52,466 nucleotides of DNA from Segetibacter sp. (GCF_025963695.1 NZ_JAOQAH010000086.1:1-52466); one strand, 5' to 3'. Positions 36,855 to 45,948 are shown, numbered from the stretch's first letter. The notes: a model not told the origin generated them from the letters alone. Program-made: numbers and translations.

Positions 36855-37196
36855 ATGGAATTTCAATCGTTACAAAGTGAAACTCAATTGGAGAAGATTG
36901 CAGAAGCAAGTGGCAGCACAATTATTTTTAAACATAATACGACTTGCCCAATTAGCAAAAGCGTAAAGCAAAAGCTGGAGCAGGACGAGGACAAACTTCC
37001 TGTAAATACTCCTGTTTTCATTCTTGACTTGCTTTCTCATCGTGATATTTCAGATGCTGTGGCCGAAAAATTTGACATTCCCCACCAATCACCCCAGCTA
37101 TTGGTTATTAAGGATGGGAAATGTATATATGATGAGGCTCTTTATAATATTTCGGCTGAAGAAGCGGCGCAGGCATTAGAAGCAAGAGAGCATTAG
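36855..37196 (+). CDS. ytxJ: YtxJ-type monothiol bacilliredoxin
   Basis: 113-residue thioredoxin-fold protein of the YtxJ (DUF2847) family. The signature FKHNTTCPISKS carries the single redox cysteine at residue 31, and DIPHQSPQLLVIKDGK gives the cis-proline region. It is thought to remove bacillithiol from mixed disulfides in the cytosol. This implies that the organism may use bacillithiol, though no synthesis genes are in the window. It is followed at 71 bp by a small membrane protein gene. Confidence 0.88.
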   Translation: MEFQSLQSETQLEKIAEASGSTIIFKHNTTCPISKSVKQKLEQDEDKLPVNTPVFILDLLSHRDISDAVAEKFDIPHQSPQLLVIKDGKCIYDEALYNISAEEAAQALEAREH

Positions 37197-37267
37197 AAAA
37201 ACATTTATTGAGGTATAATTTTTTTAGAAGGAGTTCGAAAATATTATCATTTAATAAATTAAACATT

Positions 37268-37465
37268 ATGTCACAAAAAGGAAGAATTTCAGAAGTTTTA
37301 GTTGTAGCGGGACTTGCTGCATTTGCCTATTGGAGATATTCTAAAATGACTGAACTTGAAAAACAAAAAGTTCAAACTGACATAAAAGAAATTGGCGAGA
37401 AAGTAATTAAGGAACTACTTCCTGAGGGTATAAAAGGTCTCTTGCCTTCGTTTGCCAAGAGTTAA
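37268..37465 (+). CDS. small single-pass membrane protein
   Basis: 65 residues from the ATG at 37268; an upstream start would add 20 residues of poor quality. One membrane helix (about residues 8-22, VLVVAGLAAFAYWRYS) precedes a charged amphipathic helix (EKQKVQTDIKEIGEKVIKEL). It resembles small YtxH-like proteins in design, but the motif is too short to confirm. Downstream of ytxJ on the same strand. Confidence 0.6.
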   Translation: MSQKGRISEVLVVAGLAAFAYWRYSKMTELEKQKVQTDIKEIGEKVIKELLPEGIKGLLPSFAKS

Positions 37466-37572
37466 CAACGAAGTTCTTAGCTGCTATAGGGAAACTTTTT
37501 AAAGGATTTTTTAAAGTATCCTTCATGCTTTCCATAGAGATATTATTTTTTATTTACCAAGGGCTAGGATTG

Positions 37573-38235
37573 CTAAGACCGGGCTAAAAAATCGACAATT
37601 GGTTTGTATACGGTGTCAGGAAATGTATATAAGCCGAAATGGTCCCCTTTCATAACTGCATACCCTTCGTCCGGCGGCCTTACGATAAAGTCTTTTTTAC
37701 TATGAATTCTTAAGTCGGGATTAGTAGAAGGAGCATGGCTGATTGGATTGTAAACAACCATTAACTGCTTAGCAACGGTGGTTTTATCGGCTTGTTTTAG
37801 TTTGTCAAAAATTGATAATAATACAGCTTTTGACGCTTCTTTCGAATACAGTAATGACAGAAGAACCCGTACTAACTTATTTAGACCCCATCCGTTTTTT
37901 GCAATTAGATAAAGTAAACTCAGACTAGGCGACACTTTAATTACCTTTTTTATATCTGTCCATCCTGCTATTTGTACAATACGGCAACGACTTAGTTCCT
38001 TTACCCACAAAGCAACCCATGCCCCGAGGGAGTGTCCAATCACTACATCTTCTTTACTTATTTGGAATTTTTCCGTTATGTGTTTTGCATAAACCAGTGC
38101 AGTCAAGTCTTTTTCAGGTAACTCAGTTAGTAATGACCAGTTATCGATGAAAATTTTTTCTCCCGGAATTGAGCTTTGTATTTTATCGAAAATAAATATC
38201 TCTTCGCCAAGACCAGGAATGAAAAATATACGCAT
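37573..38235 (-). CDS. alpha/beta-hydrolase
   Basis: 220-residue hydrolase core. The nucleophile elbow GHSLGAW places the catalytic Ser near residue 69. A likely acid is the Asp in SKKDFIVRPP, and a likely His is in GDHFGLY near the C-terminus. No signal peptide, so it is cytosolic. Substrate unknown; small enzymes of this size include thioesterases and esterases. Confidence 0.8.
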   Translation of the reverse strand: MRIFFIPGLGEEIFIFDKIQSSIPGEKIFIDNWSLLTELPEKDLTALVYAKHITEKFQISKEDVVIGHSLGAWVALWVKELSRCRIVQIAGWTDIKKVIKVSPSLSLLYLIAKNGWGLNKLVRVLLSLLYSKEASKAVLLSIFDKLKQADKTTVAKQLMVVYNPISHAPSTNPDLRIHSKKDFIVRPPDEGYAVMKGDHFGLYTFPDTVYKPIVDFLARS

Positions 38236-38592
38236 TGAAGATGTTTTAAAATTGGCTGTAATTTACTCCTTATAAATAGTTTCAATCAGAACACCGATTG
38301 TTATGGATCAGACATTGCTTTTACCGATAAAAATTAAACGTAGCAGACTCAAGACAAAATGATTCGAACTATTAGAAGCCAAAGCAATGGAGTTAGTCTT
38401 CTTAATTGCTTTACCATGGTTACTTTCTTGTGTTTAAAACTTTTTGTAATTATTTCAGCAAATAATACTGATAAGGGTATTTTTGCGTTAGTATACGAAC
38501 GAACCATTAAAAAACTGTTAGCGAAAGAGAACTTATACGAGACATACTTTTAGCGACTGCTACATTTCATTTCGTATAACTATTGTTCAATT
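38236..38592. other. gene-free stretch upstream of the exopolysaccharide genes
   Basis: 357 bp between a hydrolase gene and the glycosylphosphotransferase gene. A 64-codon frame at 38359-38553 occurs on the plus strand but lacks family features. No copy of the dispersed repeat is present. Confidence 0.4.
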
Positions 38593-39969
38593 ATGAATAG
38601 CCGGTCTACCAACCTCTTCAGGTTTTCATTTGCTGTTTTCGACTTATTGTGTCTTAACATAATACACTTTGTGCTTATGTTGTTGATGCAAAACGTGCCG
38701 ATTCAGAAGGAATACATTACATTGTTTTTAATAAACAACGGAGCCTGGATACTCTGTGCTTATATAACTGCCCTTTACATTGGGAAGCAAAATAGCACCG
38801 ATAATTTTTTCAAACGCTCTGTCGTTTCATTCTTCCTCTTTTCTGGTATTTCATTGTTTAGCATTTTTCTTTACAATTTTGGTTTTTCGCGTCTATTTGT
38901 AGTGCTAGTGTTTATAGGGTTTGGAACTACAATTATAATCAGCAGGACACTTTATGTAGGAGCAGCGTACTATTTAAGGAAACAGTACCCTTTGAATAAA
39001 AAGGTAATTGTAATTGGATATAATGAATTGTCAAAAAGGCTGGTAGAAAATTTTGACCGCTATTATAAGTCTATCTCCGTTGCAGGATTTTTTGAAGATG
39101 AGGAGTACATTTCGGGCAACGGAAGTCTTCCCATGCTGGGCCGAATAAATGATAGTGTACAATACGCTATTGAAAATAACATCTCTGAGATTTATTCTAC
39201 CGTTTCTCCTGAAAGAAACTTTTACATTTATGAATTAGCCCAATTAGCGGAGACGAATTTTATCCGTTTTAAGTTTGTTCCAGATTTTAGGATGTTTATT
39301 AATAGGAAGGTGCATATAGATTTTGCCAGAAATATTCCTATTCTTTCACTTCGAACCGAGCCGCTAGAAAACGTTGACAGTCAACTCAAGAAACGCAGTT
39401 TCGACATAATTTTCAGTGTATTCATCATCTTTTTTATGTTATCCTGGCTAGTCCCGCTAATAGCCCTACTTATAAAATTAGAATCAAGGGGACCCGTTTT
39501 TTTTACTCAGTTAAGATCAGGTAAAAATAATAATCCTTTTCTATGTTATAAATTTCGTAGTTTAAAAGTAAACCACGAAGCACATAATAAACAGGTTACA
39601 AGGGATGATGACAGGTTTACGAGAATAGGTAGATTTCTACGTAAATCTAACATAGACGAATTGCCACAATTCTTTAACGTCTTTCGTGGAGAGATGTCAG
39701 TAGTTGGGCCTAGGCCTCATATGTTGAAACATACTGAGGAATATTCTCAGACGCTTAATCACTATATGATCAGGCACTTTGTAAAGCCGGGAGTTACCGG
39801 TTGGGCACAAATCAATGGCTATCGTGGAGAAATAAAAAAGAAAAAAGATCTGCGAGGCAGAATTGAACATGATATCTGGTACATGGAGAATTGGACAATG
39901 TGGCTTGATTTAAGAATAATTGTACTAACGGTTTATAAAAGTATTCGTGGGGATAAGAATGCTTTCTAA
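38593..39969 (+). CDS. exopolysaccharide polyprenyl glycosylphosphotransferase
   Basis: 458-residue initiating transferase. The N-terminal half has four or five membrane segments (about 10-30, 45-65, 80-100, 105-130) and a Rossmann-like region (KKVIVIGYNELSKRL, about 137-151). The C-terminal sugar-transferase domain begins at KKRSFDIIFSVFIIF (about 267), with the conserved GPVFFTQLRSGKNN, KFRSL, RKSNIDELPQFFNVFRGEMS and VGPRP motifs. It transfers a sugar phosphate, typically glucose 1-phosphate, to undecaprenyl phosphate. Followed by a UDP-glucose dehydrogenase gene, which supports glucose-based polysaccharide priming. Confidence 0.93.
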   Translation: MNSRSTNLFRFSFAVFDLLCLNIIHFVLMLLMQNVPIQKEYITLFLINNGAWILCAYITALYIGKQNSTDNFFKRSVVSFFLFSGISLFSIFLYNFGFSRLFVVLVFIGFGTTIIISRTLYVGAAYYLRKQYPLNKKVIVIGYNELSKRLVENFDRYYKSISVAGFFEDEEYISGNGSLPMLGRINDSVQYAIENNISEIYSTVSPERNFYIYELAQLAETNFIRFKFVPDFRMFINRKVHIDFARNIPILSLRTEPLENVDSQLKKRSFDIIFSVFIIFFMLSWLVPLIALLIKLESRGPVFFTQLRSGKNNNPFLCYKFRSLKVNHEAHNKQVTRDDDRFTRIGRFLRKSNIDELPQFFNVFRGEMSVVGPRPHMLKHTEEYSQTLNHYMIRHFVKPGVTGWAQINGYRGEIKKKKDLRGRIEHDIWYMENWTMWLDLRIIVLTVYKSIRGDKNAF

Positions 39970-40058
39970 ATAATAATAGCATTATTGCAACAGTAATGGT
40001 TGCAGGTTATCATAACTGAACTAATCTTCCATATAACTTAAAGTATAAAGAATATTCT

Positions 40059-41390
40059 ATGAAAATCGTTATTGTCGGAACTGGTTATGTTGGGCTTGTC
40101 ACCGGCGCATGCCTTGCTGAGGTGGGTGTAGATGTAGTGTGTGTAGATGTAAACCAAAAAAAAATCGATAACCTGAAAAATGGGATCCTTCCGATTTTTG
40201 AACCTGGGTTAGATACAATAGTTAAGAGCAATTATAATAAGGGACGTCTAAATTTTAGTACAAACCTTAGTGAAGCTGTTAAAGAGGCGCAAGTGGCCTT
40301 TATTGCTGTTGGTACTCCTCCCGGGGAAGATGGAAGCGCTGACTTAAAGTATGTACTACAAGTCGCAGATACAATTGGTAGTTGTATTGACGACTACATT
40401 ATAGTGGTAACAAAGAGTACGGTACCAGTTGGTACGGCAAAAAAGGTTAAATCAGGGATTGCTGCCGCTCTTGAGAAGCGAGGGGTACAGATAGAATTTG
40501 ATGTTGCCTCCAATCCGGAATTTTTGAAAGAAGGAGCTGCGGTTGAAGATTTTCTTAAACCTGATCGCATTGTTATTGGTGTAGAATCTGACCGCGCAAA
40601 AGAGGTGCTCGGCCGGTTGTATCATCCGTTCTTGCTAAATTCACACCCTGTATTGTTCATGGACATTCCTTCTGCGGAAATGACTAAATATGCTGCAAAT
40701 GCAATGTTAGCAACCAAGATTTCTTTCATGAATGATATTGCCAACCTATGCGAGTTGGTAGGTGCAAATGTAAATGAGGTACGAAAAGGCATAGGTTCTG
40801 ATCCGCGCATTGGCAATCGTTTTATTTATCCGGGAATAGGGTATGGCGGTTCTTGCTTCCCGAAAGATGTAAAGGCTCTTTTTCATACTTCTGATGACTA
40901 TGGCTATAATATGAGAATTTTAAAAGCAGTCGACGCTGTAAACGACGACCAGAAGCACGTAGTTTTTAAAAAAATTGAGCAACATTTTAAGGGCGATTTA
41001 AAAGGAAAAGTATTTGCTTTATGGGGACTGTCTTTTAAACCTAATACAGATGATATGCGTGAAGCCCCCTCGCTGGTGCTAATACAATCTCTTTTAAAAG
41101 CAGGAGCAAAAGTTCAGGCATATGATCCGGTGGCAATGGATGAAGCAGCACACATGGTTGATGAACAGGTCATTTTTACCAGGGGAGCTATAGATGCAGT
41201 TAAAGGGGCGGATGCACTTGTTTTAGTAACTGAGTGGGCAGAATTTCGGTTGCCTGATTGGCCGAAAGTAAAAACAATCATGAACGGCAACGTAGTTTTT
41301 GATGGTCGTAACATTTATGATCCGGCCGAAGTTACAGAAGCAGGTTTTTCTTATTACGGCATTGGAGTACAACCGTCAAATTTTAATTAA
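40059..41390 (+). CDS. ugd: UDP-glucose 6-dehydrogenase
   Basis: 443 residues, the normal size. It oxidises UDP-glucose twice with NAD to UDP-glucuronate. It starts with the Rossmann motif GTGYVGLVTGACLAEVG (7-23), has the STVPVGT and NPEFLKEG loops, and the catalytic Cys266 in GYGGSCFPKD. The C-terminal nucleotide-sugar domain has the FKPNTDDMREAPS motif. The stop TAA overlaps the ATG of the next gene by 1 nt, so the two are translationally coupled. Confidence 0.97.
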   Translation: MKIVIVGTGYVGLVTGACLAEVGVDVVCVDVNQKKIDNLKNGILPIFEPGLDTIVKSNYNKGRLNFSTNLSEAVKEAQVAFIAVGTPPGEDGSADLKYVLQVADTIGSCIDDYIIVVTKSTVPVGTAKKVKSGIAAALEKRGVQIEFDVASNPEFLKEGAAVEDFLKPDRIVIGVESDRAKEVLGRLYHPFLLNSHPVLFMDIPSAEMTKYAANAMLATKISFMNDIANLCELVGANVNEVRKGIGSDPRIGNRFIYPGIGYGGSCFPKDVKALFHTSDDYGYNMRILKAVDAVNDDQKHVVFKKIEQHFKGDLKGKVFALWGLSFKPNTDDMREAPSLVLIQSLLKAGAKVQAYDPVAMDEAAHMVDEQVIFTRGAIDAVKGADALVLVTEWAEFRLPDWPKVKTIMNGNVVFDGRNIYDPAEVTEAGFSYYGIGVQPSNFN

Positions 41391-42367
41391 TGAAGAAAAG
41401 AATATTAATAACAGGGGCAGCAGGGTTTTTAGGTTCCCACTTATGCGATCGTTTTATAAAAGAAGGATTTCAGGTTATTGCAATGGATAACCTTATCACA
41501 GGGGATCTAAAAAATATAGAACATCTTTTTCCTTTAGAAAATTTTGAATTTCATCACCATGATGTATCTAAGTTTATTCATGTTTCCGGCACATTAGATT
41601 ATATATTACATTTTGCCTCTCCCGCAAGTCCGATAGACTATTTAAAAATACCTATTCAGACCCTCAAAGTAGGTTCTTTAGGAACTCATAATTGCCTGGG
41701 TTTGGCCAAAGACAAAAAGGCTACCATTTTAGTTGCTTCTACAAGCGAGGTCTATGGCGACCCTCTGGTACACCCGCAAACGGAAGATTATTGGGGTAAC
41801 GTAAATCCTGTTGGCCCCAGGGGCGTTTACGATGAAGCAAAACGGTTTCAGGAAGCAATCACGATGGCGTATCACACCTTTCACCAGGTTGAAACAAGGA
41901 TAATTAGAATTTTCAATACTTACGGCCCACGTATGCGGTTGAACGATGGCCGAGCTTTGCCTGCATTTATCGGTCAGGCATTGAGAGGAGAGGATCTCAC
42001 AGTTTTTGGAGACGGCTCCCAGACCAGGTCTTTCTGCTATGTTAATGATTTGGTTGAAGGTATTTATCGGTTGCTTATGAGCGATTATGCTAGTCCTGTC
42101 AATATAGGAAACCCGGATGAAATCACTTTAAAGGAGTTTGCTGAAGAAGTGTTGAAACTTACTAAATCAGACGTAAAAATTATCTATAAACCACTACCGG
42201 TTGACGATCCAAAGCAAAGGCGCCCCGATATCACAAGAGCCAAAGAGATACTTGGGTGGCAGCCAACGGTGTCGAGGGCGGAAGGATTGAAAATAACATA
42301 CGATTATTTCAAAAACTTATCGAACGATGAGTTATACAAAAATCCTAAAGAATTCATTAGTAAATAG
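41390..42367 (+). CDS. UDP-glucuronate decarboxylase (UDP-xylose synthase)
   Basis: 325-residue short-chain dehydrogenase of the UXS type. The NAD loop GAAGFLGSHLCDR (8-20), HHDVSKF, the STSEVYGDP segment (about 118-126) and the catalytic YxxxK (Tyr147 and Lys151 in YDEAKR) are all in place. The RIFNTYGPRM region is also typical. It converts UDP-glucuronate to UDP-xylose and carbon dioxide. Its position, 1 nt overlapping ugd, means that the two enzymes form a short UDP-glucose to UDP-xylose pathway for the exopolysaccharide. A terminator follows. Confidence 0.93.
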   Translation: MKKRILITGAAGFLGSHLCDRFIKEGFQVIAMDNLITGDLKNIEHLFPLENFEFHHHDVSKFIHVSGTLDYILHFASPASPIDYLKIPIQTLKVGSLGTHNCLGLAKDKKATILVASTSEVYGDPLVHPQTEDYWGNVNPVGPRGVYDEAKRFQEAITMAYHTFHQVETRIIRIFNTYGPRMRLNDGRALPAFIGQALRGEDLTVFGDGSQTRSFCYVNDLVEGIYRLLMSDYASPVNIGNPDEITLKEFAEEVLKLTKSDVKIIYKPLPVDDPKQRRPDITRAKEILGWQPTVSRAEGLKITYDYFKNLSNDELYKNPKEFISK

Positions 42368-42403
42368 CAGCAAAGGACTAGTAATTATCGAATAGAAATT
42401 TGT

Positions 42404-42441
42404 AAAAGCAAGAGAAGTACACACTTCTTTTGCTTTTTTTG
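42404..42441 (+). terminator. rho-independent terminator of the exopolysaccharide genes
   Basis: Nested pairs AGAAGT (42413-42418) with ACTTCT (42423-42428) and AAAGCAA with TTGCTTT, separated by a small internal mismatch, close a 4-nt loop. Seven or more T residues follow. Confidence 0.9.
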
Positions 42442-42698
42442 TTTACGATCTCCAACATTTTAATTTGCATTGCTGCAACGCCCTTTCAAACATAGATCAT
42501 ACAATTGTCCGAAAAGTCCTAATCACAGAATTGTTATTTTAAGTTGTGTAAAAGGACGCAATGTTCGAACCACAGCGATTTTATAAAATAAAATCATCTT
42601 AAAAGGAACATTTCCAGTATCAAAAAAGCATTCAGTTGAAATTAATCCCCATATTGGCAATTTTTTTGCAACTTTTTCCAAAAATTCTTTTTAAAATG

Positions 42699-42729
42699 TT
42701 GGAAGCTAATATGTATCCTCTTACCTTTG
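42699..42729 (+). promoter_or_regulatory. Bacteroidota-type promoter of the S10 operon
   Basis: TTG (42699-42701), then 20 nt, then TACCTTTG (42722-42729) fit the TTG / TAnnTTTG consensus. The rpsJ start codon lies 75 nt downstream of the -7 box. This places the operon start at rpsJ. Confidence 0.8.
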
Positions 42730-42804
42730 CGCTCCCAAATCAGATTAACGAAGACAAATAAAAATTATTCTGTACTTCTTAATTGGAAAAACTGGGGATA
42801 GATT

Positions 42805-43110
42805 ATGTCTCAAAGAATCAGAATCAAACTACAATCTTACGATCACAACCTGGTAGATAAGTCTGCTGAGAAAATTGTGAAAACTGTTCGCAGTACTGGC
42901 GCCGTGGTAACTGGTCCTATTCCTTTGCCTACGCACAAAAGGATATTTACTGTGTTGCGTTCTCCGCACGTTAATAAAAAAGCAAGAGAGCAATTCCAGC
43001 TGTGTACGCACAAAAGGTTGTTAGACATTTATACTTCTTCTTCAAGAACTGTAGATGCGCTTAGCAAACTTGACCTGCCTTCAGGTGTTGAAGTCGAAAT
43101 TAAGGCATAA
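42805..43110 (+). CDS. rpsJ: 30S ribosomal protein S10
   Basis: 101 residues, near the usual length. Signatures are QRIRIKLQSYDHNLVDKSAEK at residues 2-22 (core RIKLQSYDH), GPIPLPTHK and SPHVNKKAREQF. S10 is a 30S head protein that also acts with NusA/NusB in antitermination. It is the first gene of the operon here and is separated from rplC by an unusually long structured spacer. Confidence 0.98.
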   Translation: MSQRIRIKLQSYDHNLVDKSAEKIVKTVRSTGAVVTGPIPLPTHKRIFTVLRSPHVNKKAREQFQLCTHKRLLDIYTSSSRTVDALSKLDLPSGVEVEIKA

Positions 43111-43140
43111 GCAGCCCCTAAGGAAATAGCTAGAAGTTCT

Positions 43141-43337
43141 TAAGACATCATCTCTTAGTTGTAGTATTACAAAAAAGAGATGATAAAGTAAAAAAAATTC
43201 TCATCTGTTTTAAAGAGATGAGGGACATATGAACAAACCCTTCGAGGTTTGTTTACCATCGGCACTTCCTCTCTCGCAAGTGAGAGACTTTGGAAAAGGT
43301 CGATGGCAAACGGGGATTGAATTACGCCAAGCGTAAT
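43141..43337 (+). promoter_or_regulatory. candidate structured leader between rpsJ and rplC
   Basis: The 262-nt gap contains five hairpins. H1: ATCATCTCTT (43147-43156) with AAGAGATGAT (43175-43184), holding an inner TTGTA/TACAA. H2: CTCATCT (43200-43206) with AGATGAG (43216-43222). H3: AACAAACC (43232-43239) with GGTTTGTT (43246-43253). H4: CCATCG (43256-43261) with CGATGG (43301-43306), enclosing TTCC/GGAA and TCTCTC/GAGAGA. H5: ATTACGC (43321-43327) with GCGTAAT (43331-43337). H1 and H2 arms are alternative partners: 43148-43156 can also pair with 43213-43221. No T-run follows, so it is not a simple terminator. A ribosomal-protein-responsive leader is an inference. Confidence 0.6.
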
Positions 43338-43372
43338 GTCCTTGCAACATCGGAGGCTAAAACAACATAACA

Positions 43373-43990
43373 ATGAAAGGTATTATTGGCAAAAAGATTG
43401 GGATGACCAGTATCTTCGGCACCGATGGAAAGCAAACAGCTTGTACCATTATCGAAGCTGGTCCCTGCACAGTAACCCAGGTTAAAACTGCGGATACTGA
43501 TGGTTACACTTCCACTCAGATCGCTTACGGCGACAAGAAAGAAAAAAACTCCACTAAAGCCGAAATTAATCACTTCGCTAAGGCTAACACTACTGCAAAG
43601 CGCATAGTAAAAGAATTCAGAAATTACTCATTAGACAAAGCATTAGGAGATACTATTACCGTTGATATTTTTACCGAGGGTGAGAATGTTGAAGTAGTTG
43701 GAACTACAAAAGGTAAAGGTTTTCAGGGTGTTGTCAAGCGTCATGGTTTCCATGGTGTGGGTGAAGCATCTCACGGTCAGCACGATCGCCAGAGAGCTCC
43801 CGGATCAATTGGTGGATCATCCTATCCTGCCCGTGTATTTAAAGGTATGCGTATGGCCGGCCGTATGGGTCAGGACAGAGTGAAAGTGAAAGGATTAAAA
43901 ATCGTTAAGATCTTTCCTGAAAAGAATTATTTATTAATCAGTGGTTCTGTTCCCGGCCACAATGGTTCCATCGTTTTAATACAGAAATAA
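43373..43990 (+). CDS. rplC: 50S ribosomal protein L3
   Basis: 205 residues. It begins MKGIIGKKIGMTSIF and has the conserved RHGFHGVGEASHGQ loop, RAPGSIGGSSYPARVFKG and MAGRMG regions. L3 helps to form the peptidyl transferase region. A GGAGG at 43352-43356 is 16 nt from the start codon, too far for a normal Shine-Dalgarno function. A 2-bp gap separates it from rplD. Confidence 0.98.
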   Translation: MKGIIGKKIGMTSIFGTDGKQTACTIIEAGPCTVTQVKTADTDGYTSTQIAYGDKKEKNSTKAEINHFAKANTTAKRIVKEFRNYSLDKALGDTITVDIFTEGENVEVVGTTKGKGFQGVVKRHGFHGVGEASHGQHDRQRAPGSIGGSSYPARVFKGMRMAGRMGQDRVKVKGLKIVKIFPEKNYLLISGSVPGHNGSIVLIQK

Positions 43991-43992
43991 TC

Positions 43993-44634
43993 ATGCAAAT
44001 AGACGTTTTAAATATACAAGGCCAACCAACCGGCCGTTCTGTAGAATTACCGGAAGAAATTTTTGGTGCAGAACCTAACACCCACGTTGTTTATTTGGCT
44101 GTTAAACAATACCTGGCTGCTCAGCGTCAGGGTACTCACAAAGTAAAAACCCGTGCTGAGGTGCAGGGTGCAAGCCGTAAACTTCATAAGCAAAAAGGTA
44201 CCGGTGGAAGCCGTAAAGGTAATATCCGTAACCCTTTATATAAAGGCGGTGGTACGATCTTCGGGCCAAAACCGCATAGCTACGACATTAAGTTGAATCG
44301 TAAGGTGAAAGATCTTGCTAAGATTAGCGCACTTTCGAGCAAAGCTAAAGACAATGCTATTGTGGTTGTTGAGGATATCAATATGGATACACCTAAAACT
44401 AAAACATTCTTAAGTATTATGGATACGTTAAATGTATCTAATAAAAAGACTTTGTTTGTAGTTCCTGAGTATAACGAGACTTTATACCTAAGCAGCAGAA
44501 ATATACCAAATGCAGCAACAGTTTTACTAAGTGATGTAAACACTTACGAAATTGTAAATGCAGATATACTTGTACTTACTGAAAGTGCAGCAAGGATTTT
44601 TGTTGACGAAGAAGCGGTAGTAGAAGAAGCATAA
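43993..44634 (+). CDS. rplD: 50S ribosomal protein L4
   Basis: 213 residues. Recognised by the central loop TRAEVQGASRKLHKQKGTG, the GGTIFGPKPHSYDIKLNRK stretch and LSSKAKDN. In enteric bacteria L4 is the autogenous regulator of the S10 operon; whether it reads the structured spacer upstream is unknown. Confidence 0.98.
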   Translation: MQIDVLNIQGQPTGRSVELPEEIFGAEPNTHVVYLAVKQYLAAQRQGTHKVKTRAEVQGASRKLHKQKGTGGSRKGNIRNPLYKGGGTIFGPKPHSYDIKLNRKVKDLAKISALSSKAKDNAIVVVEDINMDTPKTKTFLSIMDTLNVSNKKTLFVVPEYNETLYLSSRNIPNAATVLLSDVNTYEIVNADILVLTESAARIFVDEEAVVEEA

Positions 44635-44718
44635 GTAATGTGCTGATTTGAAAATGTACTAATGTAGATTACTACAATTTTCGAATTGTCAAATTAAGAA
44701 ATTTTCAAATTAAGAATA

Positions 44719-45018
44719 ATGAAACTCACAGAAGTTTTAGTAAAACCGATACTTACAGAAAAAGCAAACCTTCAACAGGATAAACTGAGGAGATATGCTT
44801 TTAGGGTTGGTCGTAAAGCAAACAAGCTCGAAATTAAAAGAGCGGTGGAAGAATTTTACGGTGTAACTGTAATCAACGTAAATACTGCGGTAGTACCTGG
44901 AAAAAATAAGACCCGCTACACAAAAGCTGGTTTCGTAAAAGGCCAAAAACCTGCTTACAAAAAAGCGCTTGTAACCGTGGCAGAGGGTGAAAACATAGAT
45001 TTATACGGAAATATCTAA
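44719..45018 (+). CDS. rplW: 50S ribosomal protein L23
   Basis: 99 residues with LVKPILTEKANL (7-18), YAFRVGRKANKLEIKRAVEE (30-49) and the extended basic loop. L23 sits at the exit tunnel and binds trigger factor and SRP. The spacer before it (84 nt) is made of ATTTTCAAATT-type words in both orientations. Confidence 0.97.
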   Translation: MKLTEVLVKPILTEKANLQQDKLRRYAFRVGRKANKLEIKRAVEEFYGVTVINVNTAVVPGKNKTRYTKAGFVKGQKPAYKKALVTVAEGENIDLYGNI

Positions 45019-45108
45019 GTAAAAAATCAAAAGTAAGAAGTCAAAGAAAAGGGTTTCAATTGACTTCTGAATTAACAGTATGGTCAGCAAGACCGCTAAA
45101 ATTGCAAT

Positions 45109-45948
45109 ATGGCACTAAGAAAATATAAACCGACGACAGCGGGTACCAGATGGAGAATTGGTAATGCCTATGCTGAAATCACCAGCGACGTTCCGGAGAA
45201 AACATTACTTGAGGTTAAAACGCGTACCGGTGGTAGAAACTTCCAGGGTAGAAGGGCAATGCGTTACATTGGTGGCGGACATAAGAAGATGTATCGTATC
45301 ATCGATTTCAAAAGAGATAAGAAAAATATTCCTGCTGTTGTAGCTAGCATTGAGTACGATCCGAATCGTACAGCATTTATTGCTTTGCTTAAATATGTTG
45401 ACGGCGAGAAAAGATACATAATAGCCCCGCAGGGTTTACAAGTTGGTGCTACTGTTTTAAGTGGTGATGCTGTGGCACCTGAGCTTGGACATGCGCTTCA
45501 AATGAAAAACATGCCATTAGGTACTGTTGTTCACAACGTTGAAATGCAACCTGGACAGGGCGGTAAATTGGTAAGAAGCGCTGGTGGATCGGCGCAGTTG
45601 AGTAATAAAGAAGAAAGATACGCTGTACTTAAAATGCCAAGCGGCGAGCTGAGAAAGGTATTGATCAATTGTTATGCTACTGTAGGTGTTGTTAGTAACA
45701 GCGACCATAGTTTGCAAAGCATGGGTAAAGCAGGCCGTAACGTATGGAAAGGTATCAGACCACGTACAAGAGGTGTAGCTATGAACCCTGTTGATCACCC
45801 GATGGGTGGTGGTGAAGGTAGAGCTTCAGGCGGACAGCCTCGTAGCAGGAACGGCCAATACTCGAGGGGCTTGAAAACAAGAACCAGGGGTAAGTCAAGC
45901 GATAAGCTAATTATCCAGAGAAGCAATGGTAAGAAACTAGCTAAATAA
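45109..45948 (+). CDS. rplB: 50S ribosomal protein L2
   Basis: 279 residues. Motifs: YKPTTAGTRWR at the start, the KKMYRIIDFKRDK segment, LPLG-type loop as KNMPLGTVVHNVE, and the conserved GVAMNPVDHPMGGGEGRAS near the C-terminus, with His near residue 230 important for peptidyl transfer. The spacer before it (90 nt) contains a 9-bp inverted repeat AGAAGTCAA/TTGACTTCT. Confidence 0.98.
   Translation: MALRKYKPTTAGTRWRIGNAYAEITSDVPEKTLLEVKTRTGGRNFQGRRAMRYIGGGHKKMYRIIDFKRDKKNIPAVVASIEYDPNRTAFIALLKYVDGEKRYIIAPQGLQVGATVLSGDAVAPELGHALQMKNMPLGTVVHNVEMQPGQGGKLVRSAGGSAQLSNKEERYAVLKMPSGELRKVLINCYATVGVVSNSDHSLQSMGKAGRNVWKGIRPRTRGVAMNPVDHPMGGGEGRASGGQPRSRNGQYSRGLKTRTRGKSSDKLIIQRSNGKKLAK

Larger units (their letters stand above)
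42368..42804. other. intergenic region before the ribosomal operon
   Basis: 437 bp. It begins with the terminator of the UDP-xylose synthase gene and ends with the rpsJ promoter. Nothing else is recognised; there is no trace of fusA or rpsG. Confidence 0.6.

Noticed and set aside
38359..38553. 64-codon frame on the plus strand
   Set aside because: No family, no clear translation signal, and no neighbour in the same operon; left out as unsupported.
43147..43190. Hairpin H1 after rpsJ as a transcription terminator
   Set aside because: The stem is strong but is followed by A residues, not T residues, on the plus strand, so it is not a rho-independent terminator for the operon.
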